Source: Streptomyces sp. NBC_01116 (GTDB taxonomy: Bacteria; Actinomycetota; Actinomycetes; Streptomycetales; Streptomycetaceae). From it: a DNA stretch of 64,000 bases. Position numbers and translations under genes: made by a program. Location of the stretch: NCBI RefSeq assembly GCF_041435495.1, contig NZ_CP108644.1, forward strand, positions 4,697,501 through 4,761,500. Reading direction: 5' to 3'. Every line of letters starts with the position of its first letter. Within the stretch, counting starts at the first letter, position 1. A model generated the notes under the pieces. It was not told the origin of the DNA, made no database searches, and worked only from the letters and a program-made list of their open reading frames with translations. This document shows positions 32,278 through 41,252 of the stretch, in pieces.

Positions 32278-32834
32278 GGCGCGGAGTGCGTGCTGGACGC
32301 GGCGGTGGAGTGCATGCAGTGCGGGGAAGGCGGCGCGGAGGCATGGCGGCCTACGACCTGGAGGCCGGGTCCGTAGGGCGGCGTGATCGGGAGGTCGTGT
32401 CCGTCAGGGCGGCGTGATCGGGAGGCCGGGTCCGTAGAACAGCGTGACCCGGGGGCCGATGCCCTGCGGCGGTGATCGCGACCGTCTTCCGGTACGGGGC
32501 GGGGACGCTTCCCGGTCGGGCGGTGCCGTCCTTGTCACCAGTGCGTTCCCGCTCGGCGCGCTCTCCGACGCGCCCGGACCGCGCATTCCGGTCGTGCGGC
32601 CCCTGTGTGGTCCCTGCGCTGTCCTCATGCGGTCCTCATGGGGTCCGCATGAGGGCCGTGTGTCTCTATGCGGCCGATGGGGTTCCGCTGGTCGGCGGGG
32701 GAGTGCTGTTCACCCCGGGTTCGTGTGGGCGATGCCCCGGGGTGACAACCTCCCGGTGCCGGACCGCCGAGGTCCGGCACCGGGACCGGTCGGCCCGTCC
32801 CGGGCGGTTCGCCACGACGGGCTAGGGGTACGAC
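32278..32834. other. 557-bp gap with about 31-bp direct repeats
   Basis: Three imperfect copies of a unit beginning GGAGGCCGGGTCCGTAG and ending GGCGTGATCG lie at about 32359-32450. No reading frame has family motifs. The final 15 bp include the ribosome site of the next small gene. Confidence 0.6.
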
Positions 32835-33032
32835 ATGGAGAGCGTGTCAGCAGTCTTCGCCGGTACGGCCCTGGCGCTGTTCGGCGCCGCCCTCCTGATC
32901 TGGACCGGGGCGCGAGCCCTGCACCGTGCGCCGGTGGCGCACGGTGTGAGCCCCGTCGCCTCCACCGCACTCACGACCCTCTTCGGCGTGGTTTTCCTAG
33001 GCCTCGGCGTGTGGTGCTTCACGCTCGTCTGA
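32835..33032 (+). CDS. Small two-helix membrane protein
   Basis: A 65-residue protein with two hydrophobic segments, SAVFAGTALALFGAALLIWT and TALTTLFGVVFLGLGVWCFT, joined by a basic loop. ATG 32835 follows GGCTAGGGG. It lies in the position of SCO3544, between the methyltransferase and topA. Size, hydrophobicity and place argue that it is a real gene; its function is unknown. Confidence 0.6.
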   Translation: MESVSAVFAGTALALFGAALLIWTGARALHRAPVAHGVSPVASTALTTLFGVVFLGLGVWCFTLV

Positions 33033-33313
33033 TCCCCGCCCCCGGCAGGGCGGCGCCCGGGCCGACAGGATGTCCGGCGGACACCGTGACCACCTCCGAA
33101 AAGACACCGGCCACCCCTCCGCGCGGCCCGGACCCGGCGGTCCGGGCGGCAGGAATGGCGGAAGTCGGGTTACCGTTCGAGTGGCCGTTGCGGGCTTTTG
33201 CCGTTTGACACGGGGGCGGGTTGTACCGTCACACTCCGCAGCGACAGCACCGCGGGCAGCGTCATGACGCTGCCCGGATGCCCATCGAGTGTCGACCGGA
33301 GAGAAGAGCGAAG

Positions 33314-36232
33314 TTGTCCCCGACCAGCGAGACCGCACAGGGCGGCCGCCGACTCGTCATCGTCGAGTCGCCTGCCAAGGCGAAGACGATCAAGGGCTAT
33401 CTCGGCCCCGGATACGTCGTCGAGGCGAGCGTCGGGCACATCCGCGACCTCCCGAACGGCGCGGCCGAGGTCCCGGACGAGTACACCGGCGAGGTACGCC
33501 GCCTCGGGGTGGACGTCGAACACGACTTCCAGCCCATCTATGTCGTCAACGCCGACAAGAAGGCCCAGGTCAGGAAGCTCAAGCAGCTGCTGGCCGAGTC
33601 CGACGAACTCTTCCTCGCCACCGATGAGGACCGCGAGGGCGAAGCCATCGCGTGGCACCTCCAGGAAGTGCTCAAGCCCAAGGTCCCGGTCCACCGGATG
33701 GTCTTCCACGAGATCACCAAGGACGCGATCCGGGCCGCCGTCGCCAACCCGCGCGAGCTCAACCAGCGCATGGTCGACGCCCAGGAGACCCGCCGCATCC
33801 TCGACCGCCTCTACGGCTACGAGGTCTCGCCGGTCCTGTGGAAGAAGGTCATGCCGAAGCTCTCGGCGGGCCGCGTCCAGTCCGTCGCCACCCGGCTCGT
33901 CGTCGAGCGGGAGCGCGAGCGCATCGCCTTCCGCTCCGCCGAGTACTGGGACCTGACCGGAAAGTTCGCCACCGGCCGCGCCGGTGACGCCTCCGACCCC
34001 TCGACCCTCACCGCCCGCCTCAGCGCGGTCGACGGCCGTCGGATCGCCCAGGGCCGCGACTTCGGCCCCGACGGGCAGCTGAAGGCCGGCTCCGCCCAGA
34101 CCCTGCACCTGGACGAGACGAACGCCCGCGCCCTGGCCGCCGCGCTCGCCGACTCCTCCTTCGCGGTCCGGTCCGTCGAGTCGAAGCCGTACCGCCGCTC
34201 CCCGTACGCCCCCTTCCGGACCACGACCCTCCAGCAGGAGGCGAGCCGCAAGCTGGGCTTCGGGGCGAAGGCGACCATGCAGGTGGCGCAGAAGCTGTAC
34301 GAGAACGGCTTCATCACCTATATGCGTACGGACTCCACGACCCTCTCGGACACCGCGGTCTCCGCGGCCCGGGCCCAGGTCACGCAGTTGTACGGGGCGA
34401 ACTACCTCCCCGAGAAGCCGCGTACGTACGCGGGGAAGGTCAAGAACGCGCAGGAGGCGCACGAGGCGATCCGCCCCTCCGGCGACCGCTTCCGCACCCC
34501 TGCCGAGACCGGCCTCACCGGCGACCAGTTCCGGCTCTACGAGCTGATCTGGAAGCGGACCGTCGCCTCCCAGATGAAGGACGCGACCGGCAACTCCGTC
34601 ACCGTCAAGATCGGCGGCCGGGCGAGCGACGGCCGGGACGCCGAGTTCTCCGCGTCCGGTAAGACGATCACCTTCCACGGCTTCATGAAGGCGTACGTCG
34701 AGGGCGCGGACGACCCGAACGCCGAGCTGGACGACCGCGAGCGCCGGCTGCCGCAGGTGGCCGAGGGCGACGCGCTGTCCGCCGACGAGGTCACGGTCGA
34801 CGGGCACGCCACCAAGCCCCCGGCCCGCTACACCGAGGCCTCGCTGGTCAAGGAGCTGGAAGAGCGCGAGATCGGCCGCCCGTCGACGTACGCCTCGATC
34901 ATCGGGACCATCCTCGACCGCGGCTACGTCTTCAAGAAGGGCACGGCCCTCGTCCCGTCCTTCCTGTCCTTCGCCGTGGTCAACCTGCTGGAGAAGCACT
35001 TCGGCCGGCTCGTCGACTACGACTTCACCGCCCGCATGGAGGACGACCTCGACCGCATCTCGCGGGGCGAGGCCCAGTCCGTGCCGTGGCTCAAGCGCTT
35101 CTACTTCGGCGCCCAGCCCGGTGAGGACACCGCCGGAGCCGGATCGGCCTCCGACGCGGGCAACGGCGACGGCGACCACCTCGGCGGCCTGAAGGCACTG
35201 GTCACCGACCTCGGCGCGATCGACGCCCGGGAGATCTCCTCCTTCCCCGTCGGCAACGACATCAAGCTCCGTGTCGGCCGCTACGGCCCGTACATCGAGC
35301 GGGGCGAGAAGGACGCCGAGGGTCACCAGCGTGCCGACGTCCCCGAGGACCTGGCCCCCGACGAGCTGACCGTGGAGCTCGCGGAGGAGCTGCTGGCGAA
35401 GCCCAGCGGCGACTTCGAGCTGGGTGCCGACCCCGTCAGCGGGAACCAGATCATCGCCAAGGACGGCCGCTACGGCCCGTACGTCACCGAGGTGCTGCCC
35501 GAGGGGACGCCGAAGACCGGCAAGAACGCGGTGAAGCCGCGGACCGCCTCCCTCTTCAAGTCCATGTCGCTGGACACGGTCACCCTCGCCGACGCCCTCA
35601 AGCTGATGTCGCTGCCGCGCGTCGTCGGCGAGGACGCCGAGGGCGTCGAGATCACCGCGCAGAACGGCCGCTACGGCCCGTATCTGAAGAAGGGCACCGA
35701 CTCCCGGTCGCTGACCTCCGAGGACCAGCTCTTCGACATCACCCTCGAAGAGGCCCTCGCGATCTACGCCCAGCCCAAGCAGCGCGGCCGGGCCGCGGCC
35801 AAGCCGCCGCTGAAGGAGCTGGGCACCGACCCGGTCAGCGGTGCGCCGGTCGTGGTGAAGGACGGCCGCTTCGGCGCGTACGTCACCGACGGCGAGACCA
35901 ACGCGACGCTGCGGACCGACGACAGCGTCGAGGACATCACGCCGGAGCGCGGCTACGAGCTGCTCGCCGAGAAGCGCGCCAAGGGGCCCGCGAAGAAGAA
36001 GACGGCCAAAAAGGCCCCGGCGAAGAAGGCGACGGTCAAGAAGACGGCCGCGAAGAAGACGACGGCCACCAAGACCACGGCCGCCAAGAAGACCGCGGCG
36101 AAGAAGACGACGACGGCGAAGAAGGCGGCGACCGCCACGACGGCCGCCAAGACGGCTGCCAAGAAGGCGACGGCGACAGCGGGGAAGACCGCTTCCGCCT
36201 CGTCCTCCGCCGCCGCCCCGTCGGACGACTGA
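33314..36232 (+). CDS. topA: DNA topoisomerase I
   Basis: A 972-residue type IA topoisomerase that relaxes negative supercoils. The TOPRIM site is RLVIVESPAKAKTIKGYLGP with DEDREGEAIAWHL; the active-site Tyr336 is in ITYMRTDSTTL. C-terminal repeats of the form GRYGPY occur four times instead of zinc fingers. The protein ends in a Lys/Ala/Thr-rich tail (about 85 residues) that aids DNA binding in Streptomyces TopA. I chose TTG 33314 (LSPTSETAQGG) because GGAGAG lies 10 nt upstream and relatives start there; ATG 33278 is in frame. Confidence 0.95.
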   Translation: MSPTSETAQGGRRLVIVESPAKAKTIKGYLGPGYVVEASVGHIRDLPNGAAEVPDEYTGEVRRLGVDVEHDFQPIYVVNADKKAQVRKLKQLLAESDELFLATDEDREGEAIAWHLQEVLKPKVPVHRMVFHEITKDAIRAAVANPRELNQRMVDAQETRRILDRLYGYEVSPVLWKKVMPKLSAGRVQSVATRLVVERERERIAFRSAEYWDLTGKFATGRAGDASDPSTLTARLSAVDGRRIAQGRDFGPDGQLKAGSAQTLHLDETNARALAAALADSSFAVRSVESKPYRRSPYAPFRTTTLQQEASRKLGFGAKATMQVAQKLYENGFITYMRTDSTTLSDTAVSAARAQVTQLYGANYLPEKPRTYAGKVKNAQEAHEAIRPSGDRFRTPAETGLTGDQFRLYELIWKRTVASQMKDATGNSVTVKIGGRASDGRDAEFSASGKTITFHGFMKAYVEGADDPNAELDDRERRLPQVAEGDALSADEVTVDGHATKPPARYTEASLVKELEEREIGRPSTYASIIGTILDRGYVFKKGTALVPSFLSFAVVNLLEKHFGRLVDYDFTARMEDDLDRISRGEAQSVPWLKRFYFGAQPGEDTAGAGSASDAGNGDGDHLGGLKALVTDLGAIDAREISSFPVGNDIKLRVGRYGPYIERGEKDAEGHQRADVPEDLAPDELTVELAEELLAKPSGDFELGADPVSGNQIIAKDGRYGPYVTEVLPEGTPKTGKNAVKPRTASLFKSMSLDTVTLADALKLMSLPRVVGEDAEGVEITAQNGRYGPYLKKGTDSRSLTSEDQLFDITLEEALAIYAQPKQRGRAAAKPPLKELGTDPVSGAPVVVKDGRFGAYVTDGETNATLRTDDSVEDITPERGYELLAEKRAKGPAKKKTAKKAPAKKATVKKTAAKKTTATKTTAAKKTAAKKTTTAKKAATATTAAKTAAKKATATAGKTASASSSAAAPSDD

Positions 36233-36259
36233 CCCCGCCGTCACGCGGATCGCACCCAG

Positions 36260-36300
36260 CCGCCCGGTACCTCGATCCCTGTGATCCAGGTGCCGGGCGG
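36260..36300 (+). terminator. Stem-loop after topA
   Basis: CCGCCCGGTACCT (36260-36272) pairs with AGGTGCCGGGCGG (36288-36300) with one G-U pair. An inner GATC/GATC pair extends the stem. It lies 28 nt after the topA stop. Confidence 0.65.
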
Positions 36301-36425
36301 TGGTGCGTGAAGGAAACCGGGCGGCGATGCGCAAGAGGGTCTCGCGCACCATGGCCGGAAGTTGTCTGCGTCCATATGTTCGGACGGGCCGACGGTCACC
36401 GCACCGCTGCCGATAGGCTGGGCGG

Positions 36426-39400
36426 ATGACGCGAGCCGAGCAGCCAACGGTCGTGAGCCCCACCTCCGACACACTTGCCGCAGACTCACGCGAGCGCGCC
36501 GTACGGGCACTGTTGCGTATTCCCCCGCTGAAGCGGTTGTGGAGCGCCCAGCTCGTCGGCGGTATCGGCGATGCACTCGCCCTTCTCGTGCTGGTGCTGC
36601 TGTCGCTGCAAGCGGCGGTCCTTGAGGGCTCATTCGGCACCGGATACCGCGGGGCGGCCTTCGCCGTCGCCGCCGTCTTCGGTGCCCGGATCCTTTCCAC
36701 CCTGTTCTTCGGAGCCGTACTCCTGGGGCCCTTGACGTCCCTCACGGGGCCCGGCGGAAAGCTGGACCGACGATGGCTGATGATCGGGGTCGACGGGCTG
36801 CGCCTGGCGCTCCTGGTCGTCGCCCCGCTGTGGATCGACTGGACGCCCGACAAGGCGCTCATGATGATCCTCATCACCGTCTTCGTGACCGGCGCCGGTG
36901 AGCGCCTGTGGGCCGTGGCCAAGGACAGCGCCGCACCGGCGCTGCTGCCGGCCCCGCCCCTCGAAGGCGCTGCCGTACGCCCCCTGCCCGACCACCTCGA
37001 CGCCCTGCGCCGCCTCTCGCTGCGTACGAACTTCCTCGCCGTGCCCGCCGCCGCGCTGGTCCTGCTGGCCGCCACGCTGGTCGGCAACCTCCTCGGCTCG
37101 GGCCTGGAGTGGTTCTCCTTCCACCAGGCGGCCCTGGGGTCCTACGTCGCGGCCGGGCTCTTCTCGGCCTCCATCTCCATCCTGTACTTCATCCAGTTCC
37201 CGGCCACGCAGACGCCCCGGCCGCGCTCCCCGCTGGAGGGGCTGCGCCGCCCCGCCACCGGCAACGGCCCGGACAAGGGCCGTACCGGCGCCGTCCCCCT
37301 GCTGGTCGCGGTCTGCGCGGCTCTCGCCGGAGCCGTAGCGGCGGCCGCGGCCGTCTCCGTCCTGCACGCGTACGACCTCGGCGGCGGGCCCGCGACCTTC
37401 GCGCTGCTGGTCCTCGGACTGACCGGTGGCACCGCCCTCGGCATCCGTACCGCGCGCCAGGTGCTGCCCACCCTGTCGCGCCGCCGTCTGCTGGCGCTGG
37501 CCGTCATGGTCACCGGCCTCGCGCTCCTCGCGCTCGGCCTGGTGCCGGACACCGCGACGGGAATCGCCATCGCCCTGGTCGCCGGCTACGCCGCCGGGGT
37601 CGCCGCGAACACCGGACACACCCTGATCGACCAGGAGACCGAGGCGTTCCGGCAGGCCCGGACCACCGAGCACCTCCAGGCCGTCGCCCGGGTGCTCGTC
37701 GCGCTCGGCGCGGTCGCGGGCCCCCTGCTGGCCGCCGCGATCGGGCGGCACCGCCTGGTCGCCGGCGACTTCGTCTTCGCCCACGGCGGGGCCGCGTTCA
37801 CCCTGATGCTCCTCGGCGCGCTGCTGCTGCCCGTCGCCGCGCTCGTCCTCGCCAGGACGGACGACCGGGCGGGCGTGCCGCTCCGCCGGGACCTGCGCGA
37901 GGCGCTGCGCGGCGGCGACCCGGCGGTCGCGCCCGCGGCCACCGGCTTCTTCCTCGCCCTGGAGGGCGGCGACGGAGCGGGCAAGTCCACTCAGGTCGAG
38001 GCGCTCGCCGACTGGATCCGGTCCAAGGGCCACGAGGTCGTCGTGACCCGTGAGCCCGGGGCCACGCCCGTCGGCAAGCGGCTGCGGTCGATCCTGCTCG
38101 ACGTGTCCTCCGCCGGCCTGTCCAACCGGGCCGAGGCCCTGCTGTACGCCGCCGACCGCGCCGAGCACGTCGACTCCGTGGTCCGCCCGGCGCTGGAGCG
38201 CGGCGCGATCGTCATCTCCGACCGCTACATCGACTCGTCCGTCGCCTACCAGGGCGCGGGCCGGGACCTGGCCCCGACCGAGATCGCCCGGATCTCGCGG
38301 TGGGCGACGAGTGGCCTCGTACCGCATCTGACGGTGCTCCTGGACGTCGATCCGGCGACCGCGCGGGAGCGGTTCACCGAGGCGCCGGACCGGCTGGAGT
38401 CGGAGCCCGTCGAATTCCACGAGCGGGTGCGGTCCGGGTTCCTGACCCTCGCCGCCGCCGACCCGACGCGCTATCTGGTGGTGGACGCCGGCCAGGAGCC
38501 GGAGTCGATCACCACCGTCGTACGTCACCGGCTCGACCAGCTCCTGCCGCTCTCCGAGGCCGAGATCGAGGCCATCGAGGAGGCCCGCCGCCAGGCCATC
38601 GAGGAGGCCCGGCGCAAGGCCGAGGAGGAGGCCGCGCGCAAGGCCGAGGAGGAGCGCCTGGAGAAGGAGCGCCAGGAGCAGCTCGCCCGGCTGCGCGCCG
38701 AGGAGGAGGAGCGCAAGCAGCGCGAGCTGGAGGAGGCCCGCCGCCGCGAGGCCGAGCGCCAGGCCGAGGAGGCCCGGCAGCGCGCCGAGGAGGCCCGCCG
38801 CCGCGCCGAGGAGGACCGGCTGCGGCTGGAGGCCGAGGAGCGGGTCCGCGAGGCCGAGCAGGAACGCCTGCGCAAGCAGGCCGAGGAGGAGGCCCGGCTC
38901 CGCAAGGAGGCCGAGGCGCAGCGGCTGGAGAAGCAGCGCAGGGCCGAAGAGGCCCTGATGCGCGCCGAGGAGGCCCGCCGCCGGGCCGAGGCCGAGGCCG
39001 CCGCCCGTACGGAGGCGGCGCGGGCCGAGGCCGATCGTGCGGAGGCCCAGCGTGCGGAGGCCGATCGTGCCGAGGAGGCGCGGGCGTCGCGTACCTCCGG
39101 CGACTCCCGTACGGAGACGTCGTCGCGGTCGTCCGCGTCGTCGTCCTCACGGTCCTCGGAGTCGGAGGGCCCGTCCGTTCCGGAGAACGAGCTCACGGTG
39201 CCCACACCGATCGTGAACCCGAACGAGATCACGCAGCCGGTCCCGGCGGTCCGGCCGGAGGACGACCGTCCTTCCGGATCCGGTACGGGTACGGATACGA
39301 ATACGGGCAGGGGCGCACGTTCGGGGTCCGCTCTCGGGGACGACGAGACGGCGATGCTGCCGCGCTTCTCGGACCAGGGGCGGGCGGACCAGCGGCCGAC

Positions 39401-39737
39401 GGACCGCCGGCCGGCCCGGGACGCGGACGAGACGGCCGTGCTGCCGCCGGTCTCCGCCGATCAGCCCTCCGACCGGGTGCCCCAGGGCTTCTTCCGGGAC
39501 GAGAGCCCGGCGCCCTCGCCCGCGGAGAGCGAGAACGAGCGCACCCGGGAACTGCCGCAGGTCGAGGACCCGAACGCCGGGGCGACCTCCGACCGGCAGC
39601 GGGGCCGCCGCAAGCGCCCCCGCTCGGACTGGGCGGAGGAGACCCCGCTGGACGATCTGCCGACCCTGGCGGACGAGCTGCTCGGTGGCCAGGAGGACGA
39701 CGGCCCCGCCGGCCGGGGGCGTCGCCCGCGCGGCTGA
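36426..39737 (+). CDS. tmk: Membrane-domain/thymidylate kinase fusion
   Basis: A 1103-residue fusion. Residues 1-500 form an MFS-like set of about 10-12 membrane helices. Residues about 508-715 are dTMP kinase: P-loop FLALEGGDGAGKST (Lys520), the DR(Y/H) motif ISDRYIDSSVAYQGAGR, and LID segment DRLESEPVEFHERV. Then comes a roughly 170-residue Glu/Arg/Ala-rich coiled coil and an acidic disordered tail. The kinase makes dTDP for DNA synthesis and is essential; the membrane part has lost obvious transport motifs. The fusion is standard in Streptomyces (SCO3542). ATG 36426 is consistent. Confidence 0.95.
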   Translation: MTRAEQPTVVSPTSDTLAADSRERAVRALLRIPPLKRLWSAQLVGGIGDALALLVLVLLSLQAAVLEGSFGTGYRGAAFAVAAVFGARILSTLFFGAVLLGPLTSLTGPGGKLDRRWLMIGVDGLRLALLVVAPLWIDWTPDKALMMILITVFVTGAGERLWAVAKDSAAPALLPAPPLEGAAVRPLPDHLDALRRLSLRTNFLAVPAAALVLLAATLVGNLLGSGLEWFSFHQAALGSYVAAGLFSASISILYFIQFPATQTPRPRSPLEGLRRPATGNGPDKGRTGAVPLLVAVCAALAGAVAAAAAVSVLHAYDLGGGPATFALLVLGLTGGTALGIRTARQVLPTLSRRRLLALAVMVTGLALLALGLVPDTATGIAIALVAGYAAGVAANTGHTLIDQETEAFRQARTTEHLQAVARVLVALGAVAGPLLAAAIGRHRLVAGDFVFAHGGAAFTLMLLGALLLPVAALVLARTDDRAGVPLRRDLREALRGGDPAVAPAATGFFLALEGGDGAGKSTQVEALADWIRSKGHEVVVTREPGATPVGKRLRSILLDVSSAGLSNRAEALLYAADRAEHVDSVVRPALERGAIVISDRYIDSSVAYQGAGRDLAPTEIARISRWATSGLVPHLTVLLDVDPATARERFTEAPDRLESEPVEFHERVRSGFLTLAAADPTRYLVVDAGQEPESITTVVRHRLDQLLPLSEAEIEAIEEARRQAIEEARRKAEEEAARKAEEERLEKERQEQLARLRAEEEERKQRELEEARRREAERQAEEARQRAEEARRRAEEDRLRLEAEERVREAEQERLRKQAEEEARLRKEAEAQRLEKQRRAEEALMRAEEARRRAEAEAAARTEAARAEADRAEAQRAEADRAEEARASRTSGDSRTETSSRSSASSSSRSSESEGPSVPENELTVPTPIVNPNEITQPVPAVRPEDDRPSGSGTGTDTNTGRGARSGSALGDDETAMLPRFSDQGRADQRPTDRRPARDADETAVLPPVSADQPSDRVPQGFFRDESPAPSPAESENERTRELPQVEDPNAGATSDRQRGRRKRPRSDWAEETPLDDLPTLADELLGGQEDDGPAGRGRRPRG

Positions 39738-39822
39738 CAGCCCCGGGCCGGGGGCGTCGCCTGCGAGCTGACGCTCCCGCCCCATCGTCGACGGTGAAGT
39801 ACCGGACCGTCCGCCCCTCCGG

Positions 39823-39900
39823 GGGCGGGCGGGCCGGACTGTTTGTGGCGCGCCCCCCCACGACGGGGCGGGCGGCCGGACTGTCAGTGGCGTCCCCCAC
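39823..39900. repeat. Imperfect direct repeat upstream of holB
   Basis: GGGCGGGCGG-CCGGACTGT-GTGGCG occurs at about 39823 and again at about 39866, in the 229-bp gap between tmk and holB. The second copy runs into CCCCCACAATGG, which contains a possible weak -10. Confidence 0.6.
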
Positions 39901-39966
39901 AATGGGAAGCCACGACGCACCGCGGTTCCGCTGCACCGCACGACACCACCGGAAGGGCGGTGACCC

Positions 39967-41172
39967 ATGACCGTATGGGACGACCTGGTCGGACAGACCC
40001 GCGTGCGGGAACAGCTCGCCGCCGCCGCCAAGGACGCCGACGCCCTGGTCACCGCGGTGTCCGACGGCAAGCCGCTGGACCAGGGCTCGAAGATGACGCA
40101 CGCCTGGCTGTTCACCGGACCGCCCGGCTCCGGCCGGTCCACGGCGGCACGGGCCTTCGCCGCCGCGCTCCAGTGCACGAGCCCGGACCGGGCGCTGGGC
40201 GGCGCGCCCGGCTGCGGTTTCTGCGACGGCTGCCACACCAGCCTGATCGGCACGCACGCCGACGTCCAGATCATCCGTACGGACCTCCTCTCCATCGGCG
40301 TGAAGGAGACCCGCGACCTGGTCCGGCGCGCCCAGCTCTCGCCGGCGGTCGGCCGCTGGCAGGTCATCGTGATGGAGGACGCCGACCGTCTCACCGAGGG
40401 CGCCGGCAACGTCCTGCTGAAGGCCGTCGAGGAGCCCGCGCCACGCACCGTCTGGATGCTGTGCGCCCCCTCGCTCGAAGACGTCCTGCCCACGATCCGT
40501 TCCCGCTGCCGCCACCTCACCCTGAGCACCCCGCCGGTGGAGGCGGTGGCCGACGTCCTGATCCGCCGCGACGGCGTCGACCCCGAGCGGGCGCACTCCG
40601 CGGCGCGCGCCACCCAGGGGCACATCGGCCGGGCGCGCCGTCTCGCGACGGACGAGCGGGCGCGGGCGCGGCGGGCGGCGGTGCTGAAGGTTCCGCTCCG
40701 GGTCGCCGACGTCGGCGGCTGCCTCAAGGCGGCGCAGGAGCTGATCGACACGGCCACCGACGACGCCAAGCAGCTGGCGGAGGAGGTCGACGTCAAGGAG
40801 ACCGAGGACCTCAAGGCGGCGCTCGGCGGAGTGGCCGGGGGCCGGATGCCGCGCGGCACGGCGGGGGCGATGAAGGAGCTGGAGGACAAGCAGAAGCGCC
40901 GCAAGACGCGTACGCAGCGGGACAGCCTCGATCTGGCGCTGACCGAGCTGACCGGGTTCTACCGCGATGTGCTGGCGCTCCAGCTCGGTTCGAAGCTGGC
41001 GATCGCCAACGTCGACGTGCAGGACTCCCTTGACCGGATCGCGGAGTCCTCGACGCCCGCGCAGACCCTGCGCAGGATCGAGTCCGTGATCGCCTGCCGG
41101 GACGCGATGGACCGCAACGTGGCGCCGCTGCTCGCGGTGGAGGCGATGACGATGGCGCTGCGGGCCGGCTGA
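39967..41172 (+). CDS. holB: DNA polymerase III subunit delta'
   Basis: A 401-residue clamp-loader subunit. The N-terminal AAA+ fold has FTGPPGSGRSTAARAF, where the Walker A Lys is Arg; this agrees with delta' not hydrolysing ATP. The four-Cys zinc module is CTSPDRALGGAPGCGFCDGC. VMEDADRLTEGAGNVLLKAV is the Walker B region and RSRCRHL the SRC motif. ATG 39967 follows GGAAGGG. It follows tmk, as in many bacteria, and Rv3644c has the same order. Confidence 0.93.
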   Translation: MTVWDDLVGQTRVREQLAAAAKDADALVTAVSDGKPLDQGSKMTHAWLFTGPPGSGRSTAARAFAAALQCTSPDRALGGAPGCGFCDGCHTSLIGTHADVQIIRTDLLSIGVKETRDLVRRAQLSPAVGRWQVIVMEDADRLTEGAGNVLLKAVEEPAPRTVWMLCAPSLEDVLPTIRSRCRHLTLSTPPVEAVADVLIRRDGVDPERAHSAARATQGHIGRARRLATDERARARRAAVLKVPLRVADVGGCLKAAQELIDTATDDAKQLAEEVDVKETEDLKAALGGVAGGRMPRGTAGAMKELEDKQKRRKTRTQRDSLDLALTELTGFYRDVLALQLGSKLAIANVDVQDSLDRIAESSTPAQTLRRIESVIACRDAMDRNVAPLLAVEAMTMALRAG

Positions 41173-41252
41173 GGGGCACGCTGCCGCGGTCCCTGTTCAC
41201 CCGAATGCGCAGGGAATCGGACGACTCGTCACCCGGCGGATACGCTCCCTGA

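Noticed and set aside
33170..37087. A 1305-residue minus-strand frame over topA
   Set aside because: Typical antisense shadow of a high-GC gene; the plus strand carries complete topoisomerase motifs.
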